From: Ephydatia muelleri
Lineage: Eukaryota > Porifera > Demospongiae > Spongillida > Spongillidae
DNA length: 64,000 nucleotides
Direction of reading: 5' to 3'
NCBI GenBank assembly: GCA_013339895.1
Contig: JABACO010000010.1
Span: 4,960,536 to 5,024,535, forward strand
Shown: positions 24,015-35,746 of the stretch, piece by piece
How positions within the stretch are numbered: the first letter of the stretch is position 1
Layout of the letters: each line of letters opens with the position of its first letter
Notes under the pieces: model-generated
What the model saw: the letters and a program-made list of their open reading frames with translations, nothing else
The model's database searches: none
What the model was told of the DNA's origin: nothing
Position numbers and translations under genes: made by a program

Positions 24015-25013
24015 TCATGACGTACAATCATTTGAAACCACGCTAACAGTTGGTAGGGAGAATCTTGTGGCACTGTTTGTGCACGATACAGTCCCCAGAG
24101 TAACAGTGGGGTCATTGTTGTAGCTGCTGATCTGCCCGACGTTGTGGCGGCGTCTATACCACACTGGTAATTGAACCACAAATATGTGGACTATTAGGGT
24201 CAGACCACAGGCCATGCTCCACAACATAACAAACGCATATGTAGAGATCACCAGCCCATCGTTAGGTGTTGGGGTTATGAAAGAATAGTAGGTGTCGTAT
24301 ACGAAAACAGGTATAAAGAAAATAAAGAACATTATCGGAAAGGCCACCAGAGGAAGGAGCTGTTTAAGTGCATTACAATACTGGTCACCATCAGTGATTG
24401 GTCCATATCCCAATCTCCAACACACTCTATGAGCCAGTTTCATCACCATGATAAACATGGCAGTCGATGCTGCTAAAAGAACAACTATTGATGGACCATC
24501 CCAGAGAACAACTGTTTCAATTACAGCAACGCGAAGAGTGTCATTATTGTCATATACAGGTATGTAGCATCCACCAACGAGGCTATATCCATAGGAGTGG
24601 GTTATCAGAGGTATAGAAGCGACCATTGTAGGTATGAGTAGCGAGGTCATGATGTACAACACTTCAAGCTTCTTCAGGTTCTTGTGGAGTACCGCAAAAC
24701 AGAAGAGATGAAAGGTCACCCACATTGTGAAGAGCAGCTTCATCCATTGGCAATACATGACGGAAAATGCGATAGCGATACATATTGAACCATACATTTC
24801 TGGGTTACTCTGATAGTTTACCATAATAATTTGCAACATTTGTGCCAATGAAAAGGCCAAAGCTGCAAACGCTTGATAGAGAGCCAGTCGATAGACGAGC
24901 TTCTTGTGTAGTTGGAGACCAAACACCAAGATGGCTGCCAGTAGGCACACAAGTATGGAGACACTGTTGGTTACAATTGCCACGTTTATAGCGTATTCAC
25001 TGGTCGAATTCAT
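24015..25013 (-). CDS. Seven-transmembrane receptor 1
   Basis: A single open frame of 332 aa. An upstream in-frame TTG at 25034 is not the start. The first ATG (25011-25013) gives MNSTSEYAINVAIV, with a glycosylation site NST before helix 1. Seven hydrophobic segments follow: near VSILVCLLAAILVFGLQ, ALYQAFAALAFSLAQMLQ, LLFTMWVTFHLFCFAVL, VLYIMTSLLIPTMVASI, VVLLAASTAMFIMVMKL, VAFPIMFFIFFIPVFVY and FVMLWSMACGLTLIVHIFVV. Then a basic WYRRRHN and a Ser/Thr-rich tail of about 40 residues. The lay-out is a G-protein-coupled receptor. HKKLVYRLALYQ and the WVTFHLF core suggest a sponge-type orphan family; I cannot name a class or ligand. The region upstream to about 25340 is duplicated with the gene at 47142-48041. 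Confidence 0.75.
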   Translation of the reverse strand: MNSTSEYAINVAIVTNSVSILVCLLAAILVFGLQLHKKLVYRLALYQAFAALAFSLAQMLQIIMVNYQSNPEMYGSICIAIAFSVMYCQWMKLLFTMWVTFHLFCFAVLHKNLKKLEVLYIMTSLLIPTMVASIPLITHSYGYSLVGGCYIPVYDNNDTLRVAVIETVVLWDGPSIVVLLAASTAMFIMVMKLAHRVCWRLGYGPITDGDQYCNALKQLLPLVAFPIMFFIFFIPVFVYDTYYSFITPTPNDGLVISTYAFVMLWSMACGLTLIVHIFVVQLPVWYRRRHNVGQISSYNNDPTVTLGTVSCTNSATRFSLPTVSVVSNDCTS

Positions 25014-25344
25014 CGGGTCTACAGATACCGGCAATCCTTTGGCAAACGATTATAGTGAGACGACAGTCACGGACCGAGCCTAAACCGCACCGCTAGAATT
25101 GTTACACACCCATTTCTATTCCCACTCTCTCCCTTATATACTGCACAGTTCGAGCGGTACATTGTTCGCACATGTCTCGTGACTCGGTGACTGTCATAAG
25201 GACCTCAGTTAGTTTTAATTTGGAATGGAATCTGGCTATTACACGATTAATGAACTGGGAGGCACCACTTCTGGCTTTACCTGGGTACTAGTATAGTGAA
25301 ATAAGAGCGGCTTACCTGTATACACTATTAGGTGTACGGCACTG

Positions 25345-25885
25345 TATGATACACAAAGCTTCAGGGACATTGGGTGAGTGTTCCTGAGAGTTTCCCTGAC
25401 GTTGCTATCAATAAAATAACAATACCATTGGTATGCCCTATGTTCATGCACACGTTTAACCTATTAACGCCGAAATATTTTTGTTTAGCTACAGTAGAGT
25501 TGTCCAAAATCAACTAAATGAGGCAACAGAGGAGTGTTAGGTAGCAGGAAGGAGGGTTTCAACTTCTAATTGGTGTAATGTTTCAATGGGTCTGGAAGAA
25601 GTCTTTGGTTACGGTAAACACATCTTGATGCAGACCAGTCAGCATGACATCAGTACAACCCAAAACCCGTCCCGGACATGGAGACTGTTGGTTGGAATTA
25701 GGTGACTGCGTTCATGAGCTGCCCCTAATTTGATACAGTGAGGTGTTTATAAGCTCTTTGGGTCCTCGACTGGTGCCAATACACAAAGCTTCAGGGACAT
25801 TGGGAGAGTGATCCTGAGTGTTTTCCTGTCATTGCTATCAATACAATAACAATACCCCTATGTTCATGCACACATTTAATGCCCT
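25345..25885. repeat. Pair of about 105-bp direct repeats
   Basis: 25352-25460 and 25779-25885 share ACACAAAGCTTCAGGGACAT through CTATGTTCATGCACAC with small indels, about 430 bp apart. They lie beside the integrase end of the Ty3/gypsy relic, so they may be rearranged pieces of it. Confidence 0.6.
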
Positions 25886-25889
25886 GTCT

Positions 25890-27300
25890 TAGCTTACTGG
25901 CATTCAGCATAACATCAGTTACAACCCAAAACCTGTAATGCTTGAGGTGTTCCAATAAGAGGCATCTTTGGTTGTCGGCCAAACATCAATCAAAAGGTGA
26001 TATCCCAGTAGATGAGTGTTGAGCAGTATGATTAGAAATGCAGTGCTTGAGGAAAATATTGTTCCCAATCCTCTTCTTTCTCATGTAAGTTCTTAGTAAT
26101 TGTAACAGAGACCTATTGAATCGCTCCACCATCCTATCGCCTTGAGGGTGGTAAGGTGTAGTGTGGGTCTTCTTTGTCCCAAACGTCTCTAGTGTTTCCT
26201 CAAAATGTGCTTTCAAATGCCCTTCCCTGGTCTGAGTGCACAAGTAGTCTTGCACCACCATTAAATAATGGCTATTGTTTATAGACACAGGGTGCCTCTA
26301 GTATGTGGACCGCTATCATTTGCCATGTCCTTCCAATAGGAATACTGTTCATCAGAGCATGAATGGGTGTAGGAAGCTTTGCTTGTTGACATTTTATACA
26401 CTTACGGGCAGTAGACTTCAACATCTTCTGCCATGCCAACCCAGTATGCTTCCTGCCGCAGCCTTGCTAGTGTCTTGTTTACACCTTGATGTCCAGAACT
26501 AGGTGCATCATGACAAGAGTGTAACATTTCTTGTTGACAACATAGTGTTATTAATGGCACTTCAATCTTTCATCTGTTGGTCCTGGAGCATATTGCCGAC
26601 ATGCTATTCCATCTATCACCACAAGTTGTGGCCACAGTTGAGAATATCTGGCTAGTGGTTGCTGCTTCCATTGTGCGGGTCTTTTGTCTGGTGTTCGTAA
26701 TGCCAGAAGAACTTCTTTTAGACAGGATCATTCTCTTGTGCTACTTTCAGCAAGTTTTCTTTTCATCAGGTCTCATTCCATTAGCAGAATATACATGCCC
26801 CAGATAGATCACTTCATCCTTTCCTATGCAACACTTGCAGCCTTTATGAGTGAGGCCTGCCTCCTTGATTCGCTGAAATACCTGTTCTAAATGGGTCTTG
26901 TACATTTCTCTGTTGATTGAATGAATTAAAACGTCGTCTATGTATGTTGTAACAAATGGTAACCCACGAAAGATTTTGTTCATCAGTCTCTGAAAGGATC
27001 CTGGTGCCCCTGTCAATCCAAATGGCATACATAGAAATAACCCTAACCCAGGTCCAGGACAAAAAGCTGTCTTCTCATAGTCATCTGGTTGTACTGGAAT
27101 TTGCTAATAACCTGACTGTAAGTCCAATATAGAGAATATTGTGCATCCTGATAGGAGATCCTGAACTTCGTCAACCAAGGGAAGTGGGTATGCATCCTTC
27201 ACCGTTTGTTTGTTTGTTTGTTTAATGCCCTGTAATCCACACATATTCTGTTTTTTCTTTTGTGATACACTGCAGGAGCCATCCAAGGGCATGTCGTTTA
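25890..27300 (-). mobile_element. Ty3/gypsy-like retrotransposon relic (RT, integrase)
   Basis: Minus-strand order: reverse transcriptase start (27120-27200, KDAYPLPLVDEVQDLLSG and FSILDLQSGY), RT core (26747-27028, MPFGLTGAPGSFQRLMN and catalytic YIDD), integrase zinc-binding region (about 26390-26540, H-x-x-x-H followed by CIKC), integrase core (25986-26288, TTPYHPQGDRMVERFNRSL). RNase H and gag are not seen. Several frameshifts and a TTTG run near 27205 interrupt it. No long terminal repeats could be identified. The RT-to-integrase order is typical of Ty3/gypsy. Dead copy. Confidence 0.75.
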
Positions 27301-27525
27301 TCTGGCTCTCACTTCTTCTCGATATTGGGCTGGAATTCGTCTGTGTGGCACTCTAACTGGGTATCCTGTGGTTGGGATGTGGGTTCGCCCACATCCGTTC
27401 GCCCAGGACAATTTCTGAATAGTTCACGATACTTCTCGACGATAGGCATCAACACTGGGTCCGAACAGTTTGTTTTATTACGGTTCCATCATCAATGAAG
27501 TTGGGAATTGTGCACTCGTCTCGTC

Positions 27526-27613
27526 TCCCTCCCTCCCTCCCTCCCTCCCTCCCTCCCTCCCTCCCTCCCTCCCTCCCTCCCTCCTCCCTCCCTCCCTCCC
27601 TCCCTCCCTCCCT
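27526..27613. repeat. (CCCT)n microsatellite
   Basis: Tetranucleotide array of about 88 bp with one interruption, echoed by short CCCT runs near 27738-27755. It causes spurious Gly-Arg-Glu-rich frames on the minus strand. Confidence 0.95.
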
Positions 27614-27619
27614 CAAGAA

Positions 27620-28540
27620 ATGAAAAACGAACATAGCAAAGAAGAAAGAAAAGAAAGAACAGAAACATAATCTAAGAAAGAAAGTAAATGAAGACAATAG
27701 GAACAAAAGATCCCTCATCCCGACGCCGAACTCCAATCCCTCCCTCCCTCCCTCCCGCCCTACATGCCCTCCCTTCCCATCCTCCCTTGTGAGTGTGCGA
27801 TCCCGCGTGTCTGTATGGACATTTACAAAAAAACGTGGTGATCTACTATAATATAGTATACTTGTATTGATGCCAAAAGAAACAACCCCGATCAGGTTCG
27901 GATATGATCCTTTGGTGCATATAATGTGTCTCGTATAGTATGTAAACCAAAGCTTCTCACCAGTTGTGATGCTATCGTGATAGCCAACCAAGCGCATGAA
28001 AGGGCCTAATAAACTGTTAACGTCTTGTTCATTTGGGCATGCACACACACACACCACACACACACACACACCACACACACACACACACAAACAAGCAACA
28101 CATACTCATACATACACACACAGTCATTCTTTACATTTCATCCTTTCATCATTTCTTCCACAGCTAGTAAGGCGGACAGTGTATTGAGATCAACATGATG
28201 CCTTATCTTTGATATGACTTTTGCATCCAGGTGGACAGTACTCAGTTGGGTAGCATATATTCCTGTGGTAACATGCAGACACAACATGCTGCTAAATATC
28301 TATATCAATGTGGATGTATATTTTATCTCTGATTATGTGCAGCAGGTTAGGAGCTATTGCTTTTTCATACAGAATGAGACAAGAATGTGATGACTCCTCA
28401 ACTCTGCCAAATAGAACAGTATGCAAGCTATCATATTGTTGACGTCATGACGAAGCATTTTTTTTCTTCTTATAAAACCTGAAGGATAATTATAGATCAA
28501 GCAACATGTAATATACAACAAATACAGCAGAACAAAGAAC
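27620..28540. other. Gene-free interval with CA repeats
   Basis: Contains a CA microsatellite (about 28041-28088) and the conserved downstream flank of the receptor family (from about 28380, similar to 5080-5200). No coding exon is seen. Confidence 0.6.
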
Positions 28541-28805
28541 CATTGTCTGATACATCCACCATGGGAAGTGTGGGCACATATTAAGCCTTGGAGCTAGATG
28601 GTTGTATTATGAGGGTATGATGAGATACCTATTTTCTGATGCTGCACCAGGGCACAGCTCTCACACCATTCTGTATGTATGGAAATTATACACATTGACT
28701 TGCATGAAATACACTAATGCAATAAAAATCAAATGATGGATGTGTTCAAGTGCACTGGCATTCTATTTGCTTTCTTGCAGCTGTGTTATTGTACCATCAA
28801 ACAAT

Positions 28806-31361
28806 TTATAGCACTCTTCCATATGCTGGACAGGGTTCCATATCCTCTTTAGTCAAAGAGGAAGGAAATGTATTAATTCCCTGATATGCACTGTTCTGTT
28901 CCATCTCAATTTGAGTGCTCTCCATTTTCCCTAGTAAAATTAAACACCTTTGTATGGTGCAATGCCAAATGTACACATTACCTTTATGTTTATGTTTACA
29001 TCTGATGTACACAGATGTACAGACCACACCCACAACTGCTGACATCATCAGTGCTGATACTGCACAGACAGTTCCATAAACTGTGTGATCAGTGATCAGT
29101 GTATTGTCAATAAATAGTATATTCTAATTTCACATACAGTACACAAAATCAAAAGAGTCCCACATTACAAGTGCACTGTCAAGTACCAAATTTGTTAACG
29201 TAATATGAATATAACCACTTCTCACTTAAAGTGCTTGGAATTTCTTGTGTTTGATTAGTGTAGTATATTGGAGTCATTGTAGGAGTAGCCATGTGAATCA
29301 CTGCTGTGAGAAGCTTTAGTTTACATAGTGTACAGACTCATCATATGCACCAAAGGAATCATTTCCTAACCTGATTGGGGTGTTCCTTTTGACACAATAC
29401 AAGTATACATATATATAGTCAGATCCCCATTTCCAGCTCCATTGACAGCAAAGAATGTAAACAATATTCTTACATTATAGTCCAAGATGGTCCTGTTTTT
29501 CCCTCCATAACACCCAACATAGGTGAAAAATAGATTCCTTAGATCAAATGAGTAGTTACAAGATGCTAAAGGGTTGCATGTAGTTGGATTATTGAATTTC
29601 TCTGTGCCATTTGTTAGGTTGTTACTTAGGACATAATGGGAAATGGTGGGAGGTGTTGAAACTTGAAGAGAATCCGGTGCTACCCAGGAGAGTGTCACAG
29701 ATATGTTTGAGAATTTCATTTGAAACTGTTGTGGTGTAGGCAGTATGCCTGTGAACATGTATAAGAGTACGTTGTAAATGTTAATAACTTCATGAGGAGA
29801 AAATGTATAGTAATACATCTTGTGATTAGAATTACAAAATGTATAAAGTTTGCATATCACGCATAGGCCATTATAATCTCAAATGGACCGTACATGCAGT
29901 CATCTAAGAATCTGAAGAATACATACATATGTTCACAGTACCTTGAAGATATAGTTTCACTGGACTACTATACTGAGGGTTAAATAATGAATCCTGCACT
30001 GTACAGATCACTGTTATTTTTTTGTTAGCTTTGGTGGTTGGAATAATGAGCTGAGAGGACACAGTAAATGTAAGTCCATCTGGTGATACGATGAAGGGTG
30101 TGCATTGTATTCCTTTATTGAGTACATATGATGAGCCAGGAGAATGTCCATCCACTGTCCACAAAAAGGATGTTCCATTTCCAGAGCAGTTGAATGTAAA
30201 TGTTGATGCATTGTGCTCAAACGTTGTGTAGTCATGGGATGGTGAAATGATAACATTGGCATCTACAGCAGGTAATATAAAAGAAGTTATATTGAACCTC
30301 AGAATAATAAAAGATGCAGCATTATTTATAAATTATGAATGTGCATATAAGAGAGCGTGTGATTTATGCGATGAATTATTGCACATCGTGAGATGAGAAT
30401 TGATATTTGTTTAAGGAATTTTAATGCACTGAATGAAATACAATAATGTTGTTGCATTGCTTTGCATGTTCCTCTTGCAGCGCTGATGCACTATAGCTAA
30501 GCACTGTCCAATCTAATATAAATCGCTAAATGTGTAGGAATACATTGCTTCTTTGTGAATGCGAGATGGATGTATGCCACGGGAGAACCATGAGTAGAGG
30601 ACATGCTTAGTGTGCCGCTTCATTTTCACATCTTGATATAATGACGCAACTGCCAAAAATCAGTTTAGTACAAATGTAACTCGTTGGTTGTGTAATGGAA
30701 TTCTCAACAACAGGTCTGTTTCGTTTATCGTTCTATTTAGCTATGCAAACCGCTGTCAATACAAGTGGAAGGACTTCTCAAGAAAGATCCGCTTCATCGT
30801 GCATAAAGACATGGTATACAAATGGTACAATCACCACAGATACAGTACATGTATGCAATATCCATTGCATATTGTTCTGTATAATTGACACTGATCGACG
30901 TAGGTTTGTACATTAGCTGTAGTTGGAACTTTACGTTCTCTGCATCTAACACCTATAACGTTTAAATAATTACACTTGCGGGCGCACGCACACATGCACA
31001 TGCACATATCCTCAGTAAAGCTATTTAAAGCATTGTATTGCCACAAGACGTTACAAGATTTTAGCAGGACAATTAGCTTCTTTGATCATTATATCGGAGT
31101 GTAAAATTATTATCATGTATAATACATGTACAGGTCCCACCTCTAGTTCAGTTTACACGCCAATAGAATGCATTAAAAAGCGGACTGCTAGACCCAATAA
31201 TGCAATTGATTCTTATATCACTAAATGTACATGTACTGCATGCCCATGTAACGATCGAGGGCTCAAAAAGAATTGTAACATGTGCACTTACTAGCAAATC
31301 GACCATATGACATAATAGCGATGAGGAAATGGAATGAGTGGTTCGCAGTCTTGCTATTCAT
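28806..31361 (-). CDS. Receptor C: Ig-like + FN3-like single-pass membrane receptor, intact
   Basis: Exons on the minus strand: 31292-31361 (signal peptide), 29942-30262 (Ig-like), 29371-29748 (FN3-like), 29226-29303 (stalk MATPTMTPIYYTNQTQEIPS), 28982-29080 (membrane), 28806-28930 (tail). All junctions are phase 1. The spliced length is 1071 nt, 356 aa plus stop, with no internal stop. The Ig domain keeps both cysteines (FNC, VICTV) and the tryptophan (FLWTVDG). The FN3 domain keeps VTLSWVAPDS, CNPLASC and FFAVNGAGNG. The helix is TVCAVSALMMSAVVGVVC, followed by a basic CKHKHK. The tail has SAYQGI (ITIM-like) and a terminal PAYGRVL. Compared with A it keeps the second tyrosine motif. Function inferred only from architecture. 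Confidence 0.78.
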
Positions 31362-31559
31362 CCTTCGATCAGGCACTGAATTAAGCAAATGAGTGAAACA
31401 AAATGTTTGGGAAATTTGTTTCTAAACTCAGATAACCGAACGAAATGGTCATAAACACAAACTATCGTGCACTTAGCTGCAAACAGGGCTTTGTAATTAT
31501 CTCCATAGAAACATTATATTCAACAGCTGCAATCAATCATCAGTTGCTCGATACAACAC

Positions 31560-31870
31560 TTGTAGCAGGTAGCGGGCATAACCATGCACAGGTGCAGGAA
31601 TCAGGAAAACGCGCCCAGCTGATATCCTCATTGGTAACTGGAGATTGAGCGGCAAGACAGCCAACAGGAAGCTACCAAACAATGCCTACATGTGACGCTT
31701 TGAAATATGAGTGTTTACCTATTGTTTCTAGGTGGGTGGGTGCACAAACTACAAAGCCACAGTTTTGTCACTCCTCTATGGCACCTGCACAAACTTGTCT
31801 CTGGTTAGCTCCTCCATCTAGCTCGATCCAGCCATAATATATGCTCAGATGATCCTATTTGGCAGTAACA
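31560..31870 (+). pseudogene. Decayed endonuclease fragment upstream of receptor C
   Basis: Same position and orientation as the relics upstream of A, B and D. It shares the GGAAAACGCGCCCAGCTGAT and ATTGAGCGGCAAGACAGCCA stretches and the closing CTCGATCCAGCC segment. Non-coding. Confidence 0.45.
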
Positions 31871-31879
31871 TAATTATCG

Positions 31880-33289
31880 CATCAATTGCACATGCAGCCA
31901 TGTGCATCAGCTGTGTCATTTGTGATGTTCATTTTGGATTCTGCGCAGACACATTTAATATGCACTAAAGCAATCTTGAAACATCCTGACCTAACCTGTC
32001 TGCATTCCATTTGGTGCCACTTATGTAAAAGTAGCTATTCCCATTTCCAGCTCCAATGACAGCAAAGAATGTAAAAAAGGTTGTACCTTTATAGTTCAAT
32101 ATGGTTGTAATTTCTCCTCGATCCATAAAATCGACACATGTGAAAAATGGATTTGTTAGATCAATTTTGATCCATTTATTTGATTGGTACTTGGAATTTG
32201 TTGGAGGAATACACTTGAAGAGAATCGGGTGCTACTCAGGGAGACTCACAGAACTATTTGAGATATTTATTTTGATTTGCTGTGGAGAAGGTAGTATGCC
32301 TGCTAGCATGTGTAGAGAGAGCAAGATGTGTGCATATAGACTGAATCTGAATTACTCTGAAAATTGGTGGTCAATACACATAATGATTAACGTACCTACC
32401 ACTGACAGGGCAAGATAATATTGATGATAAATATAGAATGAATCTGCACTTCACCAAAGAAGAATACATGTACATGTATACAAATTATACTGCCCCTTGA
32501 AGATATAGTTTCACTGGATTACTTGACTGGAGGTTAAATAATGAATCCAGCAGTGCCCAGATGATTATAATGCTTTTGCTAGCTTTGGTTGTTGGAACAA
32601 TGATCTGAGAGGGCACAGTAAGTCCATGTGATGATGAGATGAAGGTGTGCATTGTATTCCTTTCCCCAGTAGTGTATCCATCTACAGTCCACAGATGAAT
32701 GTAAATATTGATGCATTATTCTCAAATGTTGTGTAGTCATGGGATGGTGAAATGATAATACTGGCACCTGCAAGAGGGTAATAGAAATTATTGATGTACC
32801 TGCATGGAATAAAGAAGAAAGTCTGCATTTATTTAACGCAATCACACACGAATGTAAGAGAACACAGTACACATAGTGAGATGAGAGTCGATATTCGTAC
32901 TGATACGCTGAAATAAATATTGGACCAATGTGTTGCTGTAATGATTTGTCCATTTCACACGTATCAATGATTTACATCCGCTCATAGTAAACACAAAGCG
33001 CTGATGTAAAACGCTGCCGTTTGGATGCTAGATCGATGCATGCCTCCACCGGAGCACCATTTTCAGAGGACATGCATAGTGCGCCACATCCTCTGCAAAT
33101 GTTGTTTTATTTAACATAATAAATTGAATAAATGTGACCATGTGCGAATAAGGAAAGCTCACCAATTGTCTGTTGCATTTATCATGCTAATAAGGACAAA
33201 TGTGTGTCAAAGCAAAAGGAAAGGATTCGACCATATGGCATAACAGCGATGAGGTAATGTATTGAGTAGTTCGCAGTCTTGCTATTCAG
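31880..33289 (-). pseudogene. Receptor D: decayed family member
   Basis: Fragments in the family order: stalk relic near 31895-31925, FN3 relic about 31995-32310 with several indels, Ig relic about 32497-32770 missing the stretch around the first cysteine, and a signal-exon relic near 33225-33289. The start codon has become CTG (33287-33289), and the donor after the signal exon is absent. No membrane or tail exon is found. It sits directly upstream of receptor C on the same strand. Confidence 0.7.
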
Positions 33290-33395
33290 CTCTTCTATTT
33301 GTACATTGCTATAGGACAGAAACATTTTGTTTCAATGGTCCTACAAAATAGGTTCTGCATGACGTATCGCTCGACCCAACAGCTGCGAGCAAGCA

Positions 33396-33830
33396 TTGCC
33401 TAACCCCAAACTTGAAGCAAGTAGCGGGCTTGGGCAGGATCATAAGAAAACGCTCCCTGCTGATATTCTCATTGACAACTGGGGACTGGGTGGTAAGGCT
33501 GCGGCTCCTGATGTTTCAGTTACATCTCCGAATAAGCCTGAAATAATTTTAGAAGCGAGTGTAACTGCTGCTGTTGCCACTGAGAATTGGAAGCTTTCTA
33601 CGTCGATGGTCGTGGGATGGGAGTGTAGTAGACTCGTTTGGTGCCTGGGGAGAAAAAGCAACCAAATCCTTCTCTAGATTGGCTTTTAGGTGGCTGCACA
33701 AACCAGATTGTGCAAGGCTATAGCTTTGTCCAACCTGCATATAGCAAGTTGAGCAGTTCTCTTAGTTGCTCCAACGCTAGAGTCTTTCTAGCACGATCCA
33801 GCCCTGTTGTAAGCACAGATGATTATAGTT
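33396..33830 (+). pseudogene. Restriction-like endonuclease relic (RLE lineage 2), best-preserved upstream copy
   Basis: The frame 33396-33677 reads PADILIDNWGLGGKAAAPDV, SVTSPNKPEIILEASVTAAV. It matches RPADVLAANWMMGKPAAFDF and TVTSPLTSSNLPEASVT of the element at 42278-42859. The end of the homology (RVFLARSSPVVSTDD, near 33780-33820) corresponds to that element's final ARVRALLSRA-type segment. It lies 110-540 bp upstream of the dead receptor D start, head-to-head. It is the key that identifies the eroded copies upstream of A, B and C. Confidence 0.65.
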
Positions 33831-33899
33831 TTTTATTTGTATTTGTTTATGTGTTAATGATATATTTGATGCATTTTGCTCATTATCCATCACTCCTTT

Positions 33900-35740
33900 G
33901 ACTTAAGGTAATTCTTAGCAAAGAAGATATTGCACAGGGTGTGATTCCCTTTCAATGCTAACGTACGCTGCTGTTCTAATGCCTCTTATTAAAAACCTTA
34001 CAGACCAGTACAAATGGATCCAAAATTGGTACGCAAACGATTCAGCCTGCACTGCCAAAGTTTCAAACTTGTAGTAGTTGGAGGGCATGGATTCTGAGGT
34101 TCTGGTTTGATTGGTGGTGGGGTGTGGGTGGCTTTGAGGAACTTGGTGACTGTTACGGGGTGGTGCTTGGGGCTTTTGTTGTGCCTGGGTGCGATGCTGG
34201 GCAATTTGGGTGGAGCCTGAGTTTTAGAGATTTGATCATTGGGTTTGTGTGACCATTGAGATGGAACCTGGTCTCCAGTCCTGTGTGGATCTTTGACAGG
34301 CCTCCGGATACACTTCTCACTTTCTGTGCTTGTCGATGGTCACTGGCTATTTCTCTTTTCTTTTATCTATCAGCTCACATGCAACACCTCTTTCTCTTCC
34401 TGGTCTTCCTGCAAGTGGATGTCTACTTGTTTTTTTGTGTATTCATCTTCCTGTGCATCAAGTTCTTTCTCAATCTTTATGTGTCTCCCTTCAATCTCAT
34501 TACTTTCTTCTTTAGGTGGCGTATGCTGGTGCTGCCTATTGAAGTGTTTCCGCTAATTGATCTTGGGATCTTGGTCATTGCGCCTTTGTGCTGCAACCAT
34601 GCAGTGAATTCCTGCAGCTGTGATTGCAAAGGATTGCTGTGTCAGTGCCGAGGGGCAATACAAATGCAGTTAATGGGACTCGTTCTGGTGTTTATTTTTA
34701 GTGTGTGCGTATGCTGTTTACTGATAAATTATATATCCAATAATGATATCGTATGACCATCAATACAACACAATGCATTGCTCTATTAATTCATATGCAT
34801 GTATTGAATAATGAGACATGTCTTAATCATTTGATTATAAAAATTGCTTCAGATCCTGCAAATCTACAAATAGAAGAGATGAATAACAAGATTGCTACAT
34901 TTCCTTATCTCAGTAGCTGTTATGTCATACGGTGTAAACATGTTGTAAATTTTATTATCACACATCTTTTATTTATGATGAAGTGTTCACAAAATACATC
35001 CTTCTGTTGGACAACCATCTGCATGGTTGTATAGAGCTATATCCAAAACAGACATGTTGAGCTTTAATTTCTCAAGTGAAATCACATTATCAGGTCACTA
35101 AATCATTCTGTCCTAACATGTCATCTACAAATGGTTCTGCAGTGGCATACATTATGAAGCGGTGTATTTTATGATGATCATGAGTGGATAGTGCATCAGC
35201 GTTACTAGCAAACAAGCCAAGCATTGCAACAATATTGATCTATTTACTTGTGTGTATCTGACAAGTTTGCATCAACCTATACAAGAACTGCGTACAAGTT
35301 GTTCACTAGCACAGTTGGTGGTTTGAAAATTGAAACAATAACAAACAGCATTTTTTGAACATTAAATGCTGTCTGAATGCTCCCTCTATATGCGCTCCGA
35401 CTGTGATTCCCATTGCACTTAGCATAGCTTATTGTTTGGCCATTTGGAGGTAGGCGACAGCCAGCCGGTCGGGTGTGAGTAAGGGTGCTGACTCCCTAAC
35501 CCTGAGCCTGACTGGAACCTAGGGAAATGCTGGTCCCCATTAGGTCAGCCCCACCCCTTGACGCTGGTCAAGGTATGGTGGTTAGGTCAGGGTAGAAGCC
35601 CTAAGGGTGCCACCCAAGTGAAACCCCCAAATGGATTGATTAAAGGGTGATGTGGTTCCAGGTAACTTTGTGAATACAAGTAAAGTGTGTGAGTGTGTGT
35701 GCAGTGAAGTCATGGTGCTGATGCTTGGCTGAGTCTGAAG
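33900..35740. other. Interval without firm gene calls
   Basis: The minus strand at about 34330-34600 reads a charged, coiled-coil-like stretch (IEKELDAQEDEYTKKQVDIH), preceded by a Pro-rich frame (33998-34204). These could be remnants of a gag-like or other element ORF, but I cannot assign them. The long hydrophobic plus-strand frame 34256-34756 is the antisense of that charged region. The segment 35440-35740 is probably the flank of the DIRS element. Confidence 0.35.
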
Positions 35741-35746
35741 GACTTG

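Noticed and set aside
24015-25034. Start of seven-helix receptor 1 at 25034
   Set aside because: That codon is TTG; the first ATG is at 25011-25013 and gives a plausible N-terminus with a glycosylation site.
27449-28090. 213-aa Gly-Arg-Glu-rich minus-strand frame
   Set aside because: It crosses the CCCT and CA repeats and part of the gypsy flank; composition is purely repeat-driven.
34256-34756. 166-aa hydrophobic plus-strand frame that could look like a membrane protein
   Set aside because: The opposite strand reads a charged coiled-coil-like sequence, so the hydrophobicity is an antisense effect.
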